Below are positions 34,999-43,772 of a stretch of DNA of 64,000 nt, piece after piece. The position numbers were made by a program, and so were the translations under genes. Where the stretch lies: positions 112,122 to 176,121 of the forward strand of contig CAZFSM010000008.1 in the NCBI GenBank assembly GCA_964521625.1, in the 5' to 3' direction. Position 1 is the stretch's first letter; each line of letters begins with the position of its first letter. The notes below the pieces were generated by a model. It made no database searches, was not told where the DNA came from, and worked only from the letters and a program-made list of their open reading frames with translations. Origin of the DNA: UBA1444 sp964521625 (GTDB lineage: Bacteria; Bacillota; Negativicutes; UBA1444).

Positions 34999-35925
34999 AT
35001 GAAAATTATCGTTATCGGCGCAGGGGGCATGGGATCCCTGTATGGAGGCTATCTTGCCAAAGGCAAGGAGACTGTCTGCTTGCTTGATCCCTGGGATGAG
35101 CATGTGGACAAGGTTAATCAAGAAGGCTTAAGGATAATGACTGATACGGAAAGGTTTATCGTCAGGCCTCAAGCCAGTATTTTGGCCGAAAAATTTGGTA
35201 CGGTCGATTTGGTTATCGTATGCGTTAAGTCAAATGACACTGAAGTGGCTGCAATGTTGGCTGAGCCTTTTATGAAAGAGGACACAAAGGTGTTGACGAT
35301 GCAAAATGGCATGGGCAATGCCGAAAAGCTGGCTGAAGTTCTTGGGGCTGAACGGATTTTGGTCGGGTCAACCTTGATGGGAGCAGTATTGCTTGAACCC
35401 GGGTTGGTTATGCGAAGTGAAATTAAGAACACGCATATTGCATCTTGGACAACCGGAAATGAAATCTGGCTGGAAAAGGTAGCTGAAGTCCTGCAGCATG
35501 CCGGATTATCTACCGTGATTGAAACGAATGTAAATTCTCTTCTCTGGAGCAAATTGTCAATTCATGCCGGACTTAATGCGGTAACAGCTCTAACTGGCGC
35601 AACCAACAAAGAATTCATTGAACTGCCGGATGCTGTGCGTCTGGCCAGAATGATTGTCGCTGAAGTGGTTGCCGTCGCCACTGCGGCGGATATTCCTCTC
35701 CTTTATCCGAACTGCGCCCAAGAAATGATGGTTTATGCTAATGCCATGAAGGGACACAATTCGCCGATGTTGCAGGATATTCTCAATAAGCGCAAAACGG
35801 AGGTTTCTGTGCTGAACTGCGCGGTGGTTAAAGCAGGCCGTATATACGGTATTCCCACGCCGGTTAACGAGGCGGTGGCTTTGGCGGTTAGTTCAATAGA
35901 ATCATTATATGGCAGAGACAAATGA
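34999..35925 (+). CDS. 2-dehydropantoate 2-reductase family (ApbA/PanE-like) protein
   Basis: The 308-residue NADPH-dependent reductase has KIIVIGAGGMGSLYGGYLA at the N-terminus. The lysine of LVIVCVKSNDTEVAA and the lysine in NSLLWSKLSIHAGLNAVTAL match the ketopantoate reductase catalytic residues. It could make pantoate for coenzyme A. Many paralogues act on other 2-oxo acids, so the symbol panE is not assigned. GGGGGG precedes ATG 34999. It lies between tRNA-Val and a truncated tRNA-Val copy. Confidence 0.88.
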   Translation: MKIIVIGAGGMGSLYGGYLAKGKETVCLLDPWDEHVDKVNQEGLRIMTDTERFIVRPQASILAEKFGTVDLVIVCVKSNDTEVAAMLAEPFMKEDTKVLTMQNGMGNAEKLAEVLGAERILVGSTLMGAVLLEPGLVMRSEIKNTHIASWTTGNEIWLEKVAEVLQHAGLSTVIETNVNSLLWSKLSIHAGLNAVTALTGATNKEFIELPDAVRLARMIVAEVVAVATAADIPLLYPNCAQEMMVYANAMKGHNSPMLQDILNKRKTEVSVLNCAVVKAGRIYGIPTPVNEAVALAVSSIESLYGRDK

Positions 35926-35973
35926 CAATGTTATTTGTCGAAAAACATCTGTCCCGGTTTTTCGATAAAATTT

Positions 35974-36044
35974 GAGTTGGCTTAGGTGGCGGTACCTGCC
36001 TTACAAGCAGGAGGTCGGCGGTTCGAGGCCGTCATCGCCCACCA
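35974..36044 (+). pseudogene. Truncated tRNA-Val pseudogene
   Basis: From the anticodon stem to CCA (35994-36044) it is nearly identical to tRNA-Val at 34621. CCTGCCTTACAAGCAGG, the T-arm and ATCGCCC-ACCA are kept. The D-arm is scrambled and the 5' acceptor strand GGGCGAT is missing, so it cannot fold as a tRNA. It lies 50 bases behind the ketopantoate-reductase-like stop codon. Confidence 0.8.
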
Positions 36045-36055
36045 ATGAAATCAAG

Positions 36056-36093
36056 GCACTTAAAGGGTGTTCATTTTTTAGGTGCTTTTTTTA
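36056..36093 (+). terminator. Terminator behind the tRNA-Val pseudogene
   Basis: A 9-bp stem (36056-36064 with 36077-36085, one G-U) is followed by seven Ts. It is related in sequence to the hairpin behind the tail at 38,285. Confidence 0.75.
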
Positions 36094-36280
36094 TTTGCAC
36101 AATAAGGAACGCTTATTAGAACAATTAAAACCAAAATATTTATACCAAGGAGGAAATGGAATATATTGATAGATTATTACTAATGAAAAAATCCGGTCAG
36201 ATTGTCGTTCAGGCGAAAACGTTGCAGTCTCCAAAAAGAATATTTTGCATGGTTAGGAAAACGAGGAGGTACAGGGGTAA

Positions 36281-38248
36281 ATGAACTTAAAGACAAAATT
36301 CGTCGGCGGGCTTGTACTGGTTCTTCTTGTAACAACATTATGTGTGGCAGGCGTCATTTTGCGGGAAATGTATATCGACACGGTGGAACAGACCGAAATC
36401 AATCTGCGCAATCAAGTTGAGATGCTGGCAGGAGAATCATCTGTTTGGTATGCTGGCGTGAAGAACGCCGGCGCGACCCTGTCGGCAAATCCGGTGCTTG
36501 GCAGGGGCACATTCGAGGAAGTACAGAACCTCCTGGGCAACCTGCAACAGAAAACACCGGGGTTTGAATCGGTCTTTCTTTTAAACGCGGCAGGGAAACT
36601 GACGCATATCTACCCTTTCAACCAACAACTGATGGGAGTCGACTTCACTGACCGAGCCTATTTCAAGGAAATAGCAGGTGGGAAAGATTTTGTGGCTTCG
36701 TCGGTCATCAAGAGCCGAAACACGGGGGCATCCATCTTTATCCTGGCCTATCCGCTTAAAGGCGCCGACGGCCGGATGCAGGGCATGGTGGGGCTCACCG
36801 TTGACATCAAGGCAGTCCAGGATAGAGTAAAAAATGTAAAGATTGGCGAAACAGGCTATGCCGCATTGTTTGGCGCCGATATGAAACTTATCGCTCATAA
36901 AGACGCCAAGCTGGTCGAAGAGGGCAAGACAGTGCCTGAAAGTGCGCAAAACCTGGCCAAGCAAAGCTCTAAGGCTGTAATTAAGTATCAGAGCATGACT
37001 GGAACTCAGACTTTGGCTACTGTCGCTGCAATTTCCGGAACTGGCTGGTTTCTGGGATTAGTAGTGCCAGAAGCAGAGACCTTTCATGGGTTTTACGCTA
37101 GCTTGAAAGATGCCGGGATCGTCATGATTATCGCTCTACTATTGTCTATTGGGTTGTCCTGGTGGTTCTTCGGAAGGATGTTCCGGCCTTTGACGACGAT
37201 GACCGATAACGCGGTGCGGTTTGGTCAAGGCGACTTCAGTTCAGCCATCCAGCACAAGTCTACTGACGAAGTGGGCCGGGTGAGCGAGGCTCTGAACCAG
37301 ATGCGGGATGGCTTGCGGGTGATGATCCGTCAAGTTTCCCACTCGGCCGAGCAGTTGGCGGCGTCTTCGGAGGAACTGACCGCAGGCGCCCAGCAATCGG
37401 CTGATGCATCCAACAACATTGCCTCTTCCATCCAGCAGGTAGCCAGTGGAAGTGAAAAACAGGTTGGTGCCGTTAACGAGACCTCCGCCATTGTGCAGGA
37501 AATCTCTGCGACTATGGAAGAAGTATCAGCCACAGCCAGCGAAATGGCAGTGATGTCCGGTCAAACCGCCAAAGCCGCGATGGAAGGAAAAATCTCTGTA
37601 GACCGGGCAGTAACGCAGATGGGTGAAGTCAGCGTAGGGGCGAAACAGGCGCAGGCTGCAGCGGAAGAACTTAAGACCAGTTCCGCGCAAATCGGCGAAA
37701 TTGTTGGATTGATCTCGACTATCGCCGGGCAGACGAATCTCTTAGCTCTGAATGCTGCCATCGAGGCAGCGCGGGCTGGAGAGCAGGGGCGCGGGTTTGC
37801 CGTTGTCGCGGAAGAAGTCCGAAAATTGGCCGAGCAATCCGAACAAGCGGCGCATCAGATTAAAACGCTTGTAGGCAGCAATCACACCAGTATCGGCAAC
37901 GTGGTTGGGGCGATCGATGTCGCCATAACAAAAATTTCTCAGGGCGTGGAGCTGGTCAATGTGGCCGGAACCAGCTTTGCGGCAATTAACTCGCAGATTG
38001 GACAGGTGACTGACCAGGTCAACATCATAGCCAAAGCGATCAACGAGGCCGCCGTTGGAAGCCAGCGTATCGTCACTGCCATCAAGGAGGTCGAGAACCT
38101 CAGCCGTGACGCCGCAGCTGAATCACAAAACGTCTCGGCAGCCACTGAAGAACAATCTGCCTCGATGGAAGAAATTGCCGCGTCCAGCCAGGCCCTGGCA
38201 AAACTGGCCCAGGAGCTTCAGACAGCCGTATCCAAGTTCAGGATATAA
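36281..38248 (+). CDS. Methyl-accepting chemotaxis protein with Cache sensor
   Basis: A 655-residue chemoreceptor. Transmembrane segments lie near 8-30 and 280-302. Between them is a dCache-type sensor with FTDRAYFKEIAGGKDFVASSVI and GLTVDIKAVQ. A HAMP domain (about 303-355) follows, then the signalling domain. Its hairpin tip is EIVGLISTIAGQTNLLALNAAIEAARAGEQGRGFAVVAEEVRKLAEQS. The ligand is probably a small organic acid or amino acid, but this is not readable. GAGGAGG precedes the ATG. Three bases after the stop a tRNA-Val-like 3' end begins. Confidence 0.95.
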   Translation: MNLKTKFVGGLVLVLLVTTLCVAGVILREMYIDTVEQTEINLRNQVEMLAGESSVWYAGVKNAGATLSANPVLGRGTFEEVQNLLGNLQQKTPGFESVFLLNAAGKLTHIYPFNQQLMGVDFTDRAYFKEIAGGKDFVASSVIKSRNTGASIFILAYPLKGADGRMQGMVGLTVDIKAVQDRVKNVKIGETGYAALFGADMKLIAHKDAKLVEEGKTVPESAQNLAKQSSKAVIKYQSMTGTQTLATVAAISGTGWFLGLVVPEAETFHGFYASLKDAGIVMIIALLLSIGLSWWFFGRMFRPLTTMTDNAVRFGQGDFSSAIQHKSTDEVGRVSEALNQMRDGLRVMIRQVSHSAEQLAASSEELTAGAQQSADASNNIASSIQQVASGSEKQVGAVNETSAIVQEISATMEEVSATASEMAVMSGQTAKAAMEGKISVDRAVTQMGEVSVGAKQAQAAAEELKTSSAQIGEIVGLISTIAGQTNLLALNAAIEAARAGEQGRGFAVVAEEVRKLAEQSEQAAHQIKTLVGSNHTSIGNVVGAIDVAITKISQGVELVNVAGTSFAAINSQIGQVTDQVNIIAKAINEAAVGSQRIVTAIKEVENLSRDAAAESQNVSAATEEQSASMEEIAASSQALAKLAQELQTAVSKFRI

Positions 38249-38250
38249 CA

Positions 38251-38285
38251 CGCAGGCAAAGATTCGAATCCGTTATCGCCCACCA
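38251..38285 (+). repeat. tRNA-Val 3'-end relic abutting the chemoreceptor stop codon
   Basis: GATTCGAATCCGTTATCGCC followed by CACCA is a T-arm plus the 3' acceptor strand and CCA of the tRNA-Val type. It starts within 13 bases of the chemoreceptor stop. No 5' tRNA half is present. A terminator-like sequence follows. Confidence 0.65.
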
Positions 38286-38294
38286 AGCTTATTA

Positions 38295-38332
38295 AGGCAT
38301 TTTAGAGGGTGCAACCCTAGAGTGTCTTTTTT
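38295..38332 (+). terminator. Terminator behind the tRNA relic
   Basis: AGGG-TGCAA-CCCT with imperfect flanking pairs is followed by TTTTTT. It resembles the hairpin at 36,056 and probably ends the chemoreceptor transcript. Confidence 0.6.
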
Positions 38333-38362
38333 CTGTTGCAACGACGAGCTTTAACCGGCGAA

Positions 38363-38391
38363 TTGACACAACATTGTTCAAGCGATATAAT
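38363..38391 (+). promoter_or_regulatory. Perfect-consensus sigma-70 promoter of the DoxX gene
   Basis: TTGACA (38363-38368), a 17-base spacer and TATAAT (38386-38391) match the consensus exactly. The leader to the ATG is about 130 bases and AT-rich. Confidence 0.8.
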
Positions 38392-38530
38392 TTAAACGAA
38401 ATTAATTATCAATAAAAAACAATTACTGCAACAATCTGCGATCAAGTTTCATAGAAAATTTGATGGAATGAAAGCTTGCTGGTTGTTTTCTATAGAAAAG
38501 CTAATTGTGATTTGGAATGGAGGGATTATT

Positions 38531-38956
38531 ATGAAAAGCTTGGTATGGAAAAGTCTGGACAACTACAGGGACAGTGTGCTTTTATTCGTGCGGTTGGCAC
38601 TATGTTTCATGTTTGTTTATGTTCATGGAGGCCCGAAACTTTTCGGGGGACCGGAAAAGTGGCAGGGTGTAGGCTCTATGCTCGCAGTTATTGGTGTTAC
38701 GGCGATGCCGACAGTGCTTGGTTTTATTGCAGCGTTTTGTGAATTTGTTGGCGGGGTTTTAATCGGTTTGGGCCTGTTTACCAGACTGGGAGCTGCGATG
38801 ATTTTATCGACGTTGATCATTGCATCCGTTGTCATGTTTGCGATGAAAGGTCTGTTTGCGGCGGCGGCTCCTATAGAAGATTCTCTCTTCATGCTTGTAC
38901 TTATGGTGGTAGGAGCAGGGAAATATAGCTTTGATTACCAATGGTTTGGGAAATGA
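38531..38956 (+). CDS. DoxX family membrane protein
   Basis: A 141-residue protein with four membrane helices. It has RLALCFMFVYVHGGPKLFGG near the first helix and GFIAAFCEFVGGVLIGLGLFTRLGA, the usual DoxX pattern. DoxX proteins were first linked to thiosulfate:quinone oxidoreductase and are now seen in redox and membrane-stress complexes; the role here is unknown. ATG 38531 has ATGGAGGG upstream. It is driven by an exact consensus promoter, which suggests strong basal expression. Confidence 0.88.
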   Translation: MKSLVWKSLDNYRDSVLLFVRLALCFMFVYVHGGPKLFGGPEKWQGVGSMLAVIGVTAMPTVLGFIAAFCEFVGGVLIGLGLFTRLGAAMILSTLIIASVVMFAMKGLFAAAAPIEDSLFMLVLMVVGAGKYSFDYQWFGK

Positions 38957-39008
38957 ACTACTGATCTGATCGGCCATGAACAGCAGGAACAATGTTTTGG
39001 CAGCACGA

Positions 39009-39045
39009 ATTATAGAATTCGCGCATATCGTGCGAATTCTATAAT
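39009..39045. promoter_or_regulatory. Long inverted repeat upstream of the SDR gene
   Basis: Two perfect 14-bp arms (39009-39022 and 39032-39045) enclose 9 bases. The right arm ends in TATAAT, a possible -10 element, and no T-tract follows. It may be an operator over the SDR promoter or a hairpin ending the DoxX transcript. Confidence 0.5.
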
Positions 39046-39069
39046 ATTATTATATGGAGGTTTTTGATT

Positions 39070-39855
39070 ATGTCAGTACTTCAGGGAAAGATAGTTTTTG
39101 TTAGCGGTGCAAGTAGCGGAATAGGCAAAGCATGTGCGGAGCGGTTTGCCAAAGCAGGCGCCAAATTGATTTTATGCGCCAGAAGTATCGATAAGATTAC
39201 TGCGCTGGCCGAGCAACTAAAAGCAATGTATCAAACGGAGAGTCGTGTCATCGGCCTTGATGTGAGAAATCGTGAGGCTGTTTTGACCGCTATTCAGTCT
39301 TTGCCGACAGACTGGCAGTGTATTGATGTTTTAATCAATAATGCCGGTGGCGCTCTGGGGATTGAAAAACTCCAGGAAGGCAACCTGGACGATTGGGACA
39401 CCATGATTGACACGAATGTCAAAGGGCTATTGTACCTGACTCGCGCCATTGTACCGCTGATGCTCAAATATCAACGCAACGGGCATGTGGTGAATATCGG
39501 ATCGGTGGCGGGAATTCATGCTTATCCCGGCGGCGCCGTATACTGCGCCTGCAAGGCCGCTGTTCAGTTCATCAGCGACGGGTTGCGCATGGATGTGGTT
39601 GACACGCCGATTCGGGTGACTAATATTCAACCGGGCATGGTACAGACTGATTTTAGTAAGGTGCGGTTTCATGGTGACGAGAAAAAAGCAGCGGAGGTTT
39701 ATGAGGGGATTACACCGCTGTCGGCTGAAGATATTGCCGATATCATTATTTATGCTGCCAGTGTGCCGCCGCATGTGCAGATTTGCGAGGTCACGGTTAC
39801 ACCGACGCATCAGGCCACTGGCCGCGTGATTCATAAAGCGGCGAAACAAAAATAA
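39070..39855 (+). CDS. Short-chain dehydrogenase/reductase, YdfG-like
   Basis: The 261-residue Rossmann enzyme has the cofactor motif VSGASSGIGKACAERF with a basic residue after strand 2 (CARS), pointing to NADP(H). It also has the NNAGGALG motif, the catalytic Ser in VVNIGSVAG and Tyr/Lys in YCACKAAV. The NIQPGMVQTDFSKVRFHGD region and PPHVQICEVTVTPT end match the YdfG group, which oxidises serine-like or 3-hydroxy acids and reduces malonic semialdehyde. ATG 39070 is preferred over TTG 39064 because GGAGG lies 9 bases upstream. Confidence 0.92.
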   Translation: MSVLQGKIVFVSGASSGIGKACAERFAKAGAKLILCARSIDKITALAEQLKAMYQTESRVIGLDVRNREAVLTAIQSLPTDWQCIDVLINNAGGALGIEKLQEGNLDDWDTMIDTNVKGLLYLTRAIVPLMLKYQRNGHVVNIGSVAGIHAYPGGAVYCACKAAVQFISDGLRMDVVDTPIRVTNIQPGMVQTDFSKVRFHGDEKKAAEVYEGITPLSAEDIADIIIYAASVPPHVQICEVTVTPTHQATGRVIHKAAKQK

Positions 39856-39949
39856 TTGTAAAACTGCGGGGCTTATGATTTTACGAGAAATTCCGATATT
39901 AATAGCGTAGACATTGTGGGTAAAATTTTAACCGGAGAGAAGGTGCGAT

Positions 39950-40417
39950 ATGTTACCATTGTTGTTGGCGGTCGCCGCAGGTGGACTGATTGCAAAACAA
40001 ATGACTGATTATCCGTCTGAAATTCGCAATTTGCGCAAGCAGATGCCGAAAGAAGAACGGGAAGATTTCATTCGCGATTATAAGCAACTTCCCAACGAGA
40101 CCAAAACACAGTTTAAACAATATCTGCGTGATGCGAACCTGGTTGAAGCCGGCAAACTGATCGGCAAAGACCTGACCAGCTATAACGTCAAAGCCAAAGA
40201 GAAAAAAGAAGAACAATCGGCAGCGCAAGCCGTTGATGGAACAGGCGCAACTGACAATGGGTTCAACCTGAGGATCAAGAATATTCTCAACTCCTATCAA
40301 CTGGACAGTGATCCCCAACTGGTGGCGGATGCCGCAAAACAGTACGAAAAAATTGCCGGCTACAATGAGATGAGTATCGTCGATAAAACGAGAAAATTGT
40401 TGGACGTATCGCAATAA
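39950..40417 (+). CDS. Small protein of unknown function
   Basis: A 155-residue protein with a short hydrophobic N-terminus (MLPLLLAVAAGGLIAKQM). Two highly charged, helical segments follow (PKEEREDFIRDYKQLPNETK and NSYQLDSDPQLVADAAKQYEK). They are linked by a lysine/glutamate/alanine-rich stretch near 80-98. The hydrophobic start could be a membrane anchor or weak signal. GGAGAGAAGGTG precedes the ATG. No family is recognised. It is monocistronic, with a strong terminator after it. Confidence 0.65.
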   Translation: MLPLLLAVAAGGLIAKQMTDYPSEIRNLRKQMPKEEREDFIRDYKQLPNETKTQFKQYLRDANLVEAGKLIGKDLTSYNVKAKEKKEEQSAAQAVDGTGATDNGFNLRIKNILNSYQLDSDPQLVADAAKQYEKIAGYNEMSIVDKTRKLLDVSQ

Positions 40418-40454
40418 GTCGGGTCAAATTAAAATTGCATTTACAGAGATAAAA

Positions 40455-40487
40455 AGCGGGTTCCCTGAAAAAGGGAGCCCGCTTTCT
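40455..40487. terminator. Bidirectional terminator
   Basis: A perfect 14-bp stem (40455-40468 with 40474-40487) with a GAAAA loop is flanked by A- and T-rich tracts. It lies between convergent genes. Confidence 0.88.
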
Positions 40488-40550
40488 TCCTTAAAACTGG
40501 TTTTTCGACGCCAAAAGCTGTAGAATCTAAAGAGGAAGAGCCAATAGGGT

Positions 40551-41192
40551 TTAGAAGCCCAGTTCTTCGCCAACGACTATCACATGGAAGTCAATCATTG
40601 GCGGTCGTTTGTGCAAAATGGTCGTGATGTTGCAGATGCGGCTGGGCCCCTGACAGTCCATGCAAACCCCGGCTACAGTACAGGGATTTGGTCGGTCAAG
40701 CCGTTTGTTGTTGATTGGGGCGGCATACAGTTCGATGCGTTCCATGGCTGCGTCAAGGTCGGAAACGATTTTGTTGACACCAACCATGACGATGACTTTC
40801 TTGGGCCCAAAACTCAATGCGGCAACCCGGTTGCCTGAACCGTCCGTGTTGACGATCTGACCGTCCAGTGTAATCGCATTGGTGCCGGAAATAAAGACGT
40901 CGCAGGAAAGTTCTTTGTGCCGTAGCGCCACAGATTGTTCCATCGTGAGCCCCGGGCGGTTGTGGTCGAACACTTCATGTCCCTGTTTTTCCAGTTGCTC
41001 CGGAATCGCCAGTTCTTTTAAAGTCCAGGACCCGCCTACGCCAATTGTGGCGCCAGCAGGGATCAGCGAGAACACCTTGTTGACAGCTTCGGTGCGATTG
41101 GCCACATAATAGGCCTGGAAATTATTTTTCTCCAATGCTTTGACTACCTTTTCACCAAAAACATCGTTGTGCCACTGGATGAATTTTTTCAT
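40551..41192 (-). CDS. LUD domain (LutC/YkgG-like) protein
   Basis: A 213-residue single LUD (DUF162) domain. It has ALEKNNFQAYYVANRTEA, the conserved PAGATIGVGGSWTLKEL and the core ISGTNAITLDGQIVNTDGSGNRVAAL. LutC-type proteins serve in lactate oxidation complexes with LutA and LutB, but neither is adjacent here, so the role is open. ATG 41192 has AAGGAGG upstream; a longer frame overlaps the divergent channel gene. Confidence 0.9.
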   Translation of the reverse strand: MKKFIQWHNDVFGEKVVKALEKNNFQAYYVANRTEAVNKVFSLIPAGATIGVGGSWTLKELAIPEQLEKQGHEVFDHNRPGLTMEQSVALRHKELSCDVFISGTNAITLDGQIVNTDGSGNRVAALSFGPKKVIVMVGVNKIVSDLDAAMERIELYAAPINNKRLDRPNPCTVAGVCMDCQGPSRICNITTILHKRPPMIDFHVIVVGEELGF

Positions 41193-41301
41193 TTGTTGAA
41201 AGCCCTCCTTGCAAAATAAAATTCTGTTCCGTGTAGTTAATTTGACAGCAAAACGTAGAATCCTTTTTTGATTCGAGTTTGAAAGGGAAGGGGGAGGCAG
41301 T

Positions 41302-42303
41302 CTGGCTTCGAAAAATTTGGCGCTCGCCATTGGTGCATTTGCCAGCCTGTTGCTGACAGGGACAGTAGGATACATGACATTGGAACAATTGTCGCTGTTT
41401 GATGCGCTCTATTTGACGGTGACGACCGTTTCAACGGTCGGGTACGGCGATATAGTGGCCAAAACAAACGCTGGCCGCATGTTTACGATTGTCTTGATCC
41501 TGTTTGGCGTCGGCAGCGCATTTTATGTATTTACATCGGTATTTCAGGTCGTGCTGGAAGGTAAACTGCGCGACGTATTGGGGAGGAGAGGCATGCAACG
41601 CAGGATTGAAAATTTATCGGGTCATGTTATTGTCTGCGGCGCCGGGCGGGTCGGCAACGTGGTGATGGAACGCCTGCAACAGGATAAGCAATCTTTTGTG
41701 GTGATCGATCAGAATATAGAACTCTGGCAGGGGCTGGTTGACAGGGGTATCTTGGCGATTCATGGTGATGCCACGTTGGATTCTGTTTTACTGACAGCCG
41801 GGGTAAAAAGGGCGCGCGGCATCATTACAACCATTGCTCATGATGCGGAGAATGTCTATGTGACACTGACAGCGAGAAATCTTAATCAAGATCCCGCGTT
41901 TTCGATTGTTGCCAGAGCCAATCGGTCCGAAGCGATTGAAAAGCTAAAACGCAGCGGCGCGACCAATGTGATTTCGCCGGAAATAATGGGCGGCCGCCAG
42001 ATGGCGACCGCAATGACGAAACCTGCTATTGTCGATTTGATGGATAATGTCTTTTATAATGAGGAGCTTCACCTTGATATCGCAGAAATTCGTGTGGCGG
42101 CGAATTCTTCGCTGGTCGGAACCAGTCTGGCGGTATGCGGCATCAAAGAACAATATGATTCGCTGATTGTCGGAATTCATCGTAACGGAATCCTGATGAC
42201 CCATGTTGCTTCGACGGAGATGATCGAAGTGGGCGATATACTGCTGGTGATCGGACATCGCGACCGTCTGAGTGAATTGACTCAACGCGCGTCCGGCAGC
42301 TAA
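41302..42303 (+). CDS. Two-helix potassium channel with RCK (TrkA-N/TrkA-C) domains
   Basis: An MthK-like K+ channel. Transmembrane helix 1 is near the start, and the pore helix carries the selectivity filter TVGYGD. Helix 2 (MFTIVLILFGVGSAFYVFTS) precedes the RCK domain with HVIVCGAGRVGNVV (nucleotide-binding GxGxxG) and a TrkA-C end (EIRVAANSSLVGTSLAV). It should gate K+ flux in response to a cytoplasmic ligand such as Ca2+ or a nucleotide. The start is uncertain: GGGGGAGG precedes a CTG at 41302, while the first conventional start, TTG 41317, lies too far away. Confidence 0.9.
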   Translation: MASKNLALAIGAFASLLLTGTVGYMTLEQLSLFDALYLTVTTVSTVGYGDIVAKTNAGRMFTIVLILFGVGSAFYVFTSVFQVVLEGKLRDVLGRRGMQRRIENLSGHVIVCGAGRVGNVVMERLQQDKQSFVVIDQNIELWQGLVDRGILAIHGDATLDSVLLTAGVKRARGIITTIAHDAENVYVTLTARNLNQDPAFSIVARANRSEAIEKLKRSGATNVISPEIMGGRQMATAMTKPAIVDLMDNVFYNEELHLDIAEIRVAANSSLVGTSLAVCGIKEQYDSLIVGIHRNGILMTHVASTEMIEVGDILLVIGHRDRLSELTQRASGS

Positions 42304-43488
42304 CTAACGGTGATCGCTTTGAAACAGGCGACCAGGTAACGGCAGTGAGAGCAGCAGGCCGATAATCGGCAAGAAGGACAACACGCTGAAAATGGTCGGA
42401 ATTCCATAGAGGTCGGCGATGTAGCCGAGGATGGTTACGCCCAGGCCGCCCAAGCCAATGGTGAAGCCGATGGTAAGGCCGGAGGCTATTCCTTCGTAGC
42501 CAGGCATCATTTCCTGCGCTAGTACCAACGTGGTTGCAAACGATGAAATCAGCACAAAGCCGATGCAGGTCAAAAGCGCCATGGTGACGAGGCCGCTGGT
42601 AAAGGGAAGAGCCACGACCATCGGCAATACGACCACCATCGATCCGGCGATGATCGTCTTACGCCCCAGTTTATCGGAGAGGGTGGCGCCGAGGAAAGTG
42701 CCGAAAACGCCGCCGCCGAGAAACAACGATAGCATATACCCGGCGTATACAGGGCTGCCGTTCAGGTAATTGACGTAGTACAGGGGGATATAGGTCGAGA
42801 GGCCGGCGTGAAGGGTCGAGCGAAAGAAAATAAACGTTAACAGCAAAATTAGCATGTTCCAGTTGATCGCTTTGCGTGTAACCGATTTTACCTCACCGGT
42901 CCGGCGGAAGGAGGCCGGAGATACATTGGACAGGTTGCGCCAGAGCAGGACGGCAGTGATGGACCCAGGCAACACAAACCAAATGGTATTGTGGAGGCCG
43001 CCGGCGGAGGTCATCAGCAGCATCATAAATCCGGCGCCGAGCGCCATGCCCAGGTTGCCGCCAACCGAAAACACGCCCATGCTGCGACCGCGGATTGCTT
43101 CCGGGCTGACAAAATGAGCCGACTTCGACGCCTGCGGGTGAAACCCGGCGACGCCGAGTCCGCCGAGCACGACAGCGAACATCAGACCATGATAGGATGT
43201 CATGAAACCGGTAATCGCCATGCCGAGGCCTGACAAAAATACGCTGACAGGCAATAGCCAGGGCAAAGACATTTTGTCGGTGATCGCGCCGAAGATCGGT
43301 TGAATAATCGAGGAAGTGACATTCTGGACCAATACGAGCAAGCCGATCTGCGTATAAGATAGATCAAGCGCTGTTTTTAGCGAGGGCAGCAGCATTGGCA
43401 GGGCACCTTGGCTAAGATCGGTAACCATATGGCTAAGCGCCAATAAAATGAGTGGTTGTGGCATCCAGTCCGGTTTTAATTTAAACAA
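42304..43488 (-). CDS. MFS transporter of the fosmidomycin-resistance (Fsr) type
   Basis: A 394-residue, 12-helix exporter. It has LLALSHMVTDLSQGALPMLLPSLK in helix 1 and FGAITDKMSLPWLLP in the loop 2-3 MFS motif. GLGVAGFHPQASKSAHFV is characteristic of Fsr-like exporters. The second half repeats the loop as GATLSDKLGRKTII. It probably exports a drug or metabolite by proton antiport. Its stop directly abuts that of the convergent K+ channel gene. Confidence 0.9.
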   Translation of the reverse strand: MFKLKPDWMPQPLILLALSHMVTDLSQGALPMLLPSLKTALDLSYTQIGLLVLVQNVTSSIIQPIFGAITDKMSLPWLLPVSVFLSGLGMAITGFMTSYHGLMFAVVLGGLGVAGFHPQASKSAHFVSPEAIRGRSMGVFSVGGNLGMALGAGFMMLLMTSAGGLHNTIWFVLPGSITAVLLWRNLSNVSPASFRRTGEVKSVTRKAINWNMLILLLTFIFFRSTLHAGLSTYIPLYYVNYLNGSPVYAGYMLSLFLGGGVFGTFLGATLSDKLGRKTIIAGSMVVVLPMVVALPFTSGLVTMALLTCIGFVLISSFATTLVLAQEMMPGYEGIASGLTIGFTIGLGGLGVTILGYIADLYGIPTIFSVLSFLPIIGLLLSLPLPGRLFQSDHR

Positions 43489-43595
43489 GATGAGTGAGTC
43501 CTCCGTAAGTGTTTTTTCATAACCCTGTATCAGCTAACGCTGTATTAGCAGTTATCGGCAATGACTTATTATAGCATGGAAAAATATATCAGTGG

Positions 43596-43624
43596 TGGAC
43601 ATGGCCGATTTCGTATGCTATAAT
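43596..43624 (+). promoter_or_regulatory. Promoter of tRNA-Arg(CCG)
   Basis: TGGACA (43596-43601), a 17-base spacer and TATAAT (43619-43624) lie 26 bases before the tRNA. Confidence 0.65.
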
Positions 43625-43649
43625 TACACCCGGCATCAAACAACTTCAT

Positions 43650-43724
43650 GCGCCCGTAGCTCAGGGGATAGAGCGCCGGCCTCCGGAGCCGGGCGCGCAG
43701 GTTCGATTCCTGCCGGGCGCACCA
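43650..43724 (+). tRNA. tRNA-Arg (anticodon CCG)
   Basis: A 75-nt cloverleaf with acceptor GCGCCCG/CGGGCGC, anticodon loop CTCCGGA (CCG), a T-arm with GTTCGATTC and encoded CCA. Confidence 0.96.
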
Positions 43725-43739
43725 ATCAACAAAAAAATG

Positions 43740-43772
43740 GACCTTCTCGCGAATTTGCGGGAAGGTCTTTTT
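43740..43772. terminator. Terminator of tRNA-Arg and of the convergent HD-GYP gene
   Basis: An 11-bp stem (43740-43750 with 43757-43767, one G-U) is followed by TTTTT and preceded by A7. It touches the minus-strand stop codon at 43772. Confidence 0.88.

Noticed and set aside
36183..36284. 33-codon frame ending at the chemoreceptor start (ATGA overlap)
   Set aside because: It has no ribosome site and an amino acid make-up unlike protein; it is probably chance in the leader.
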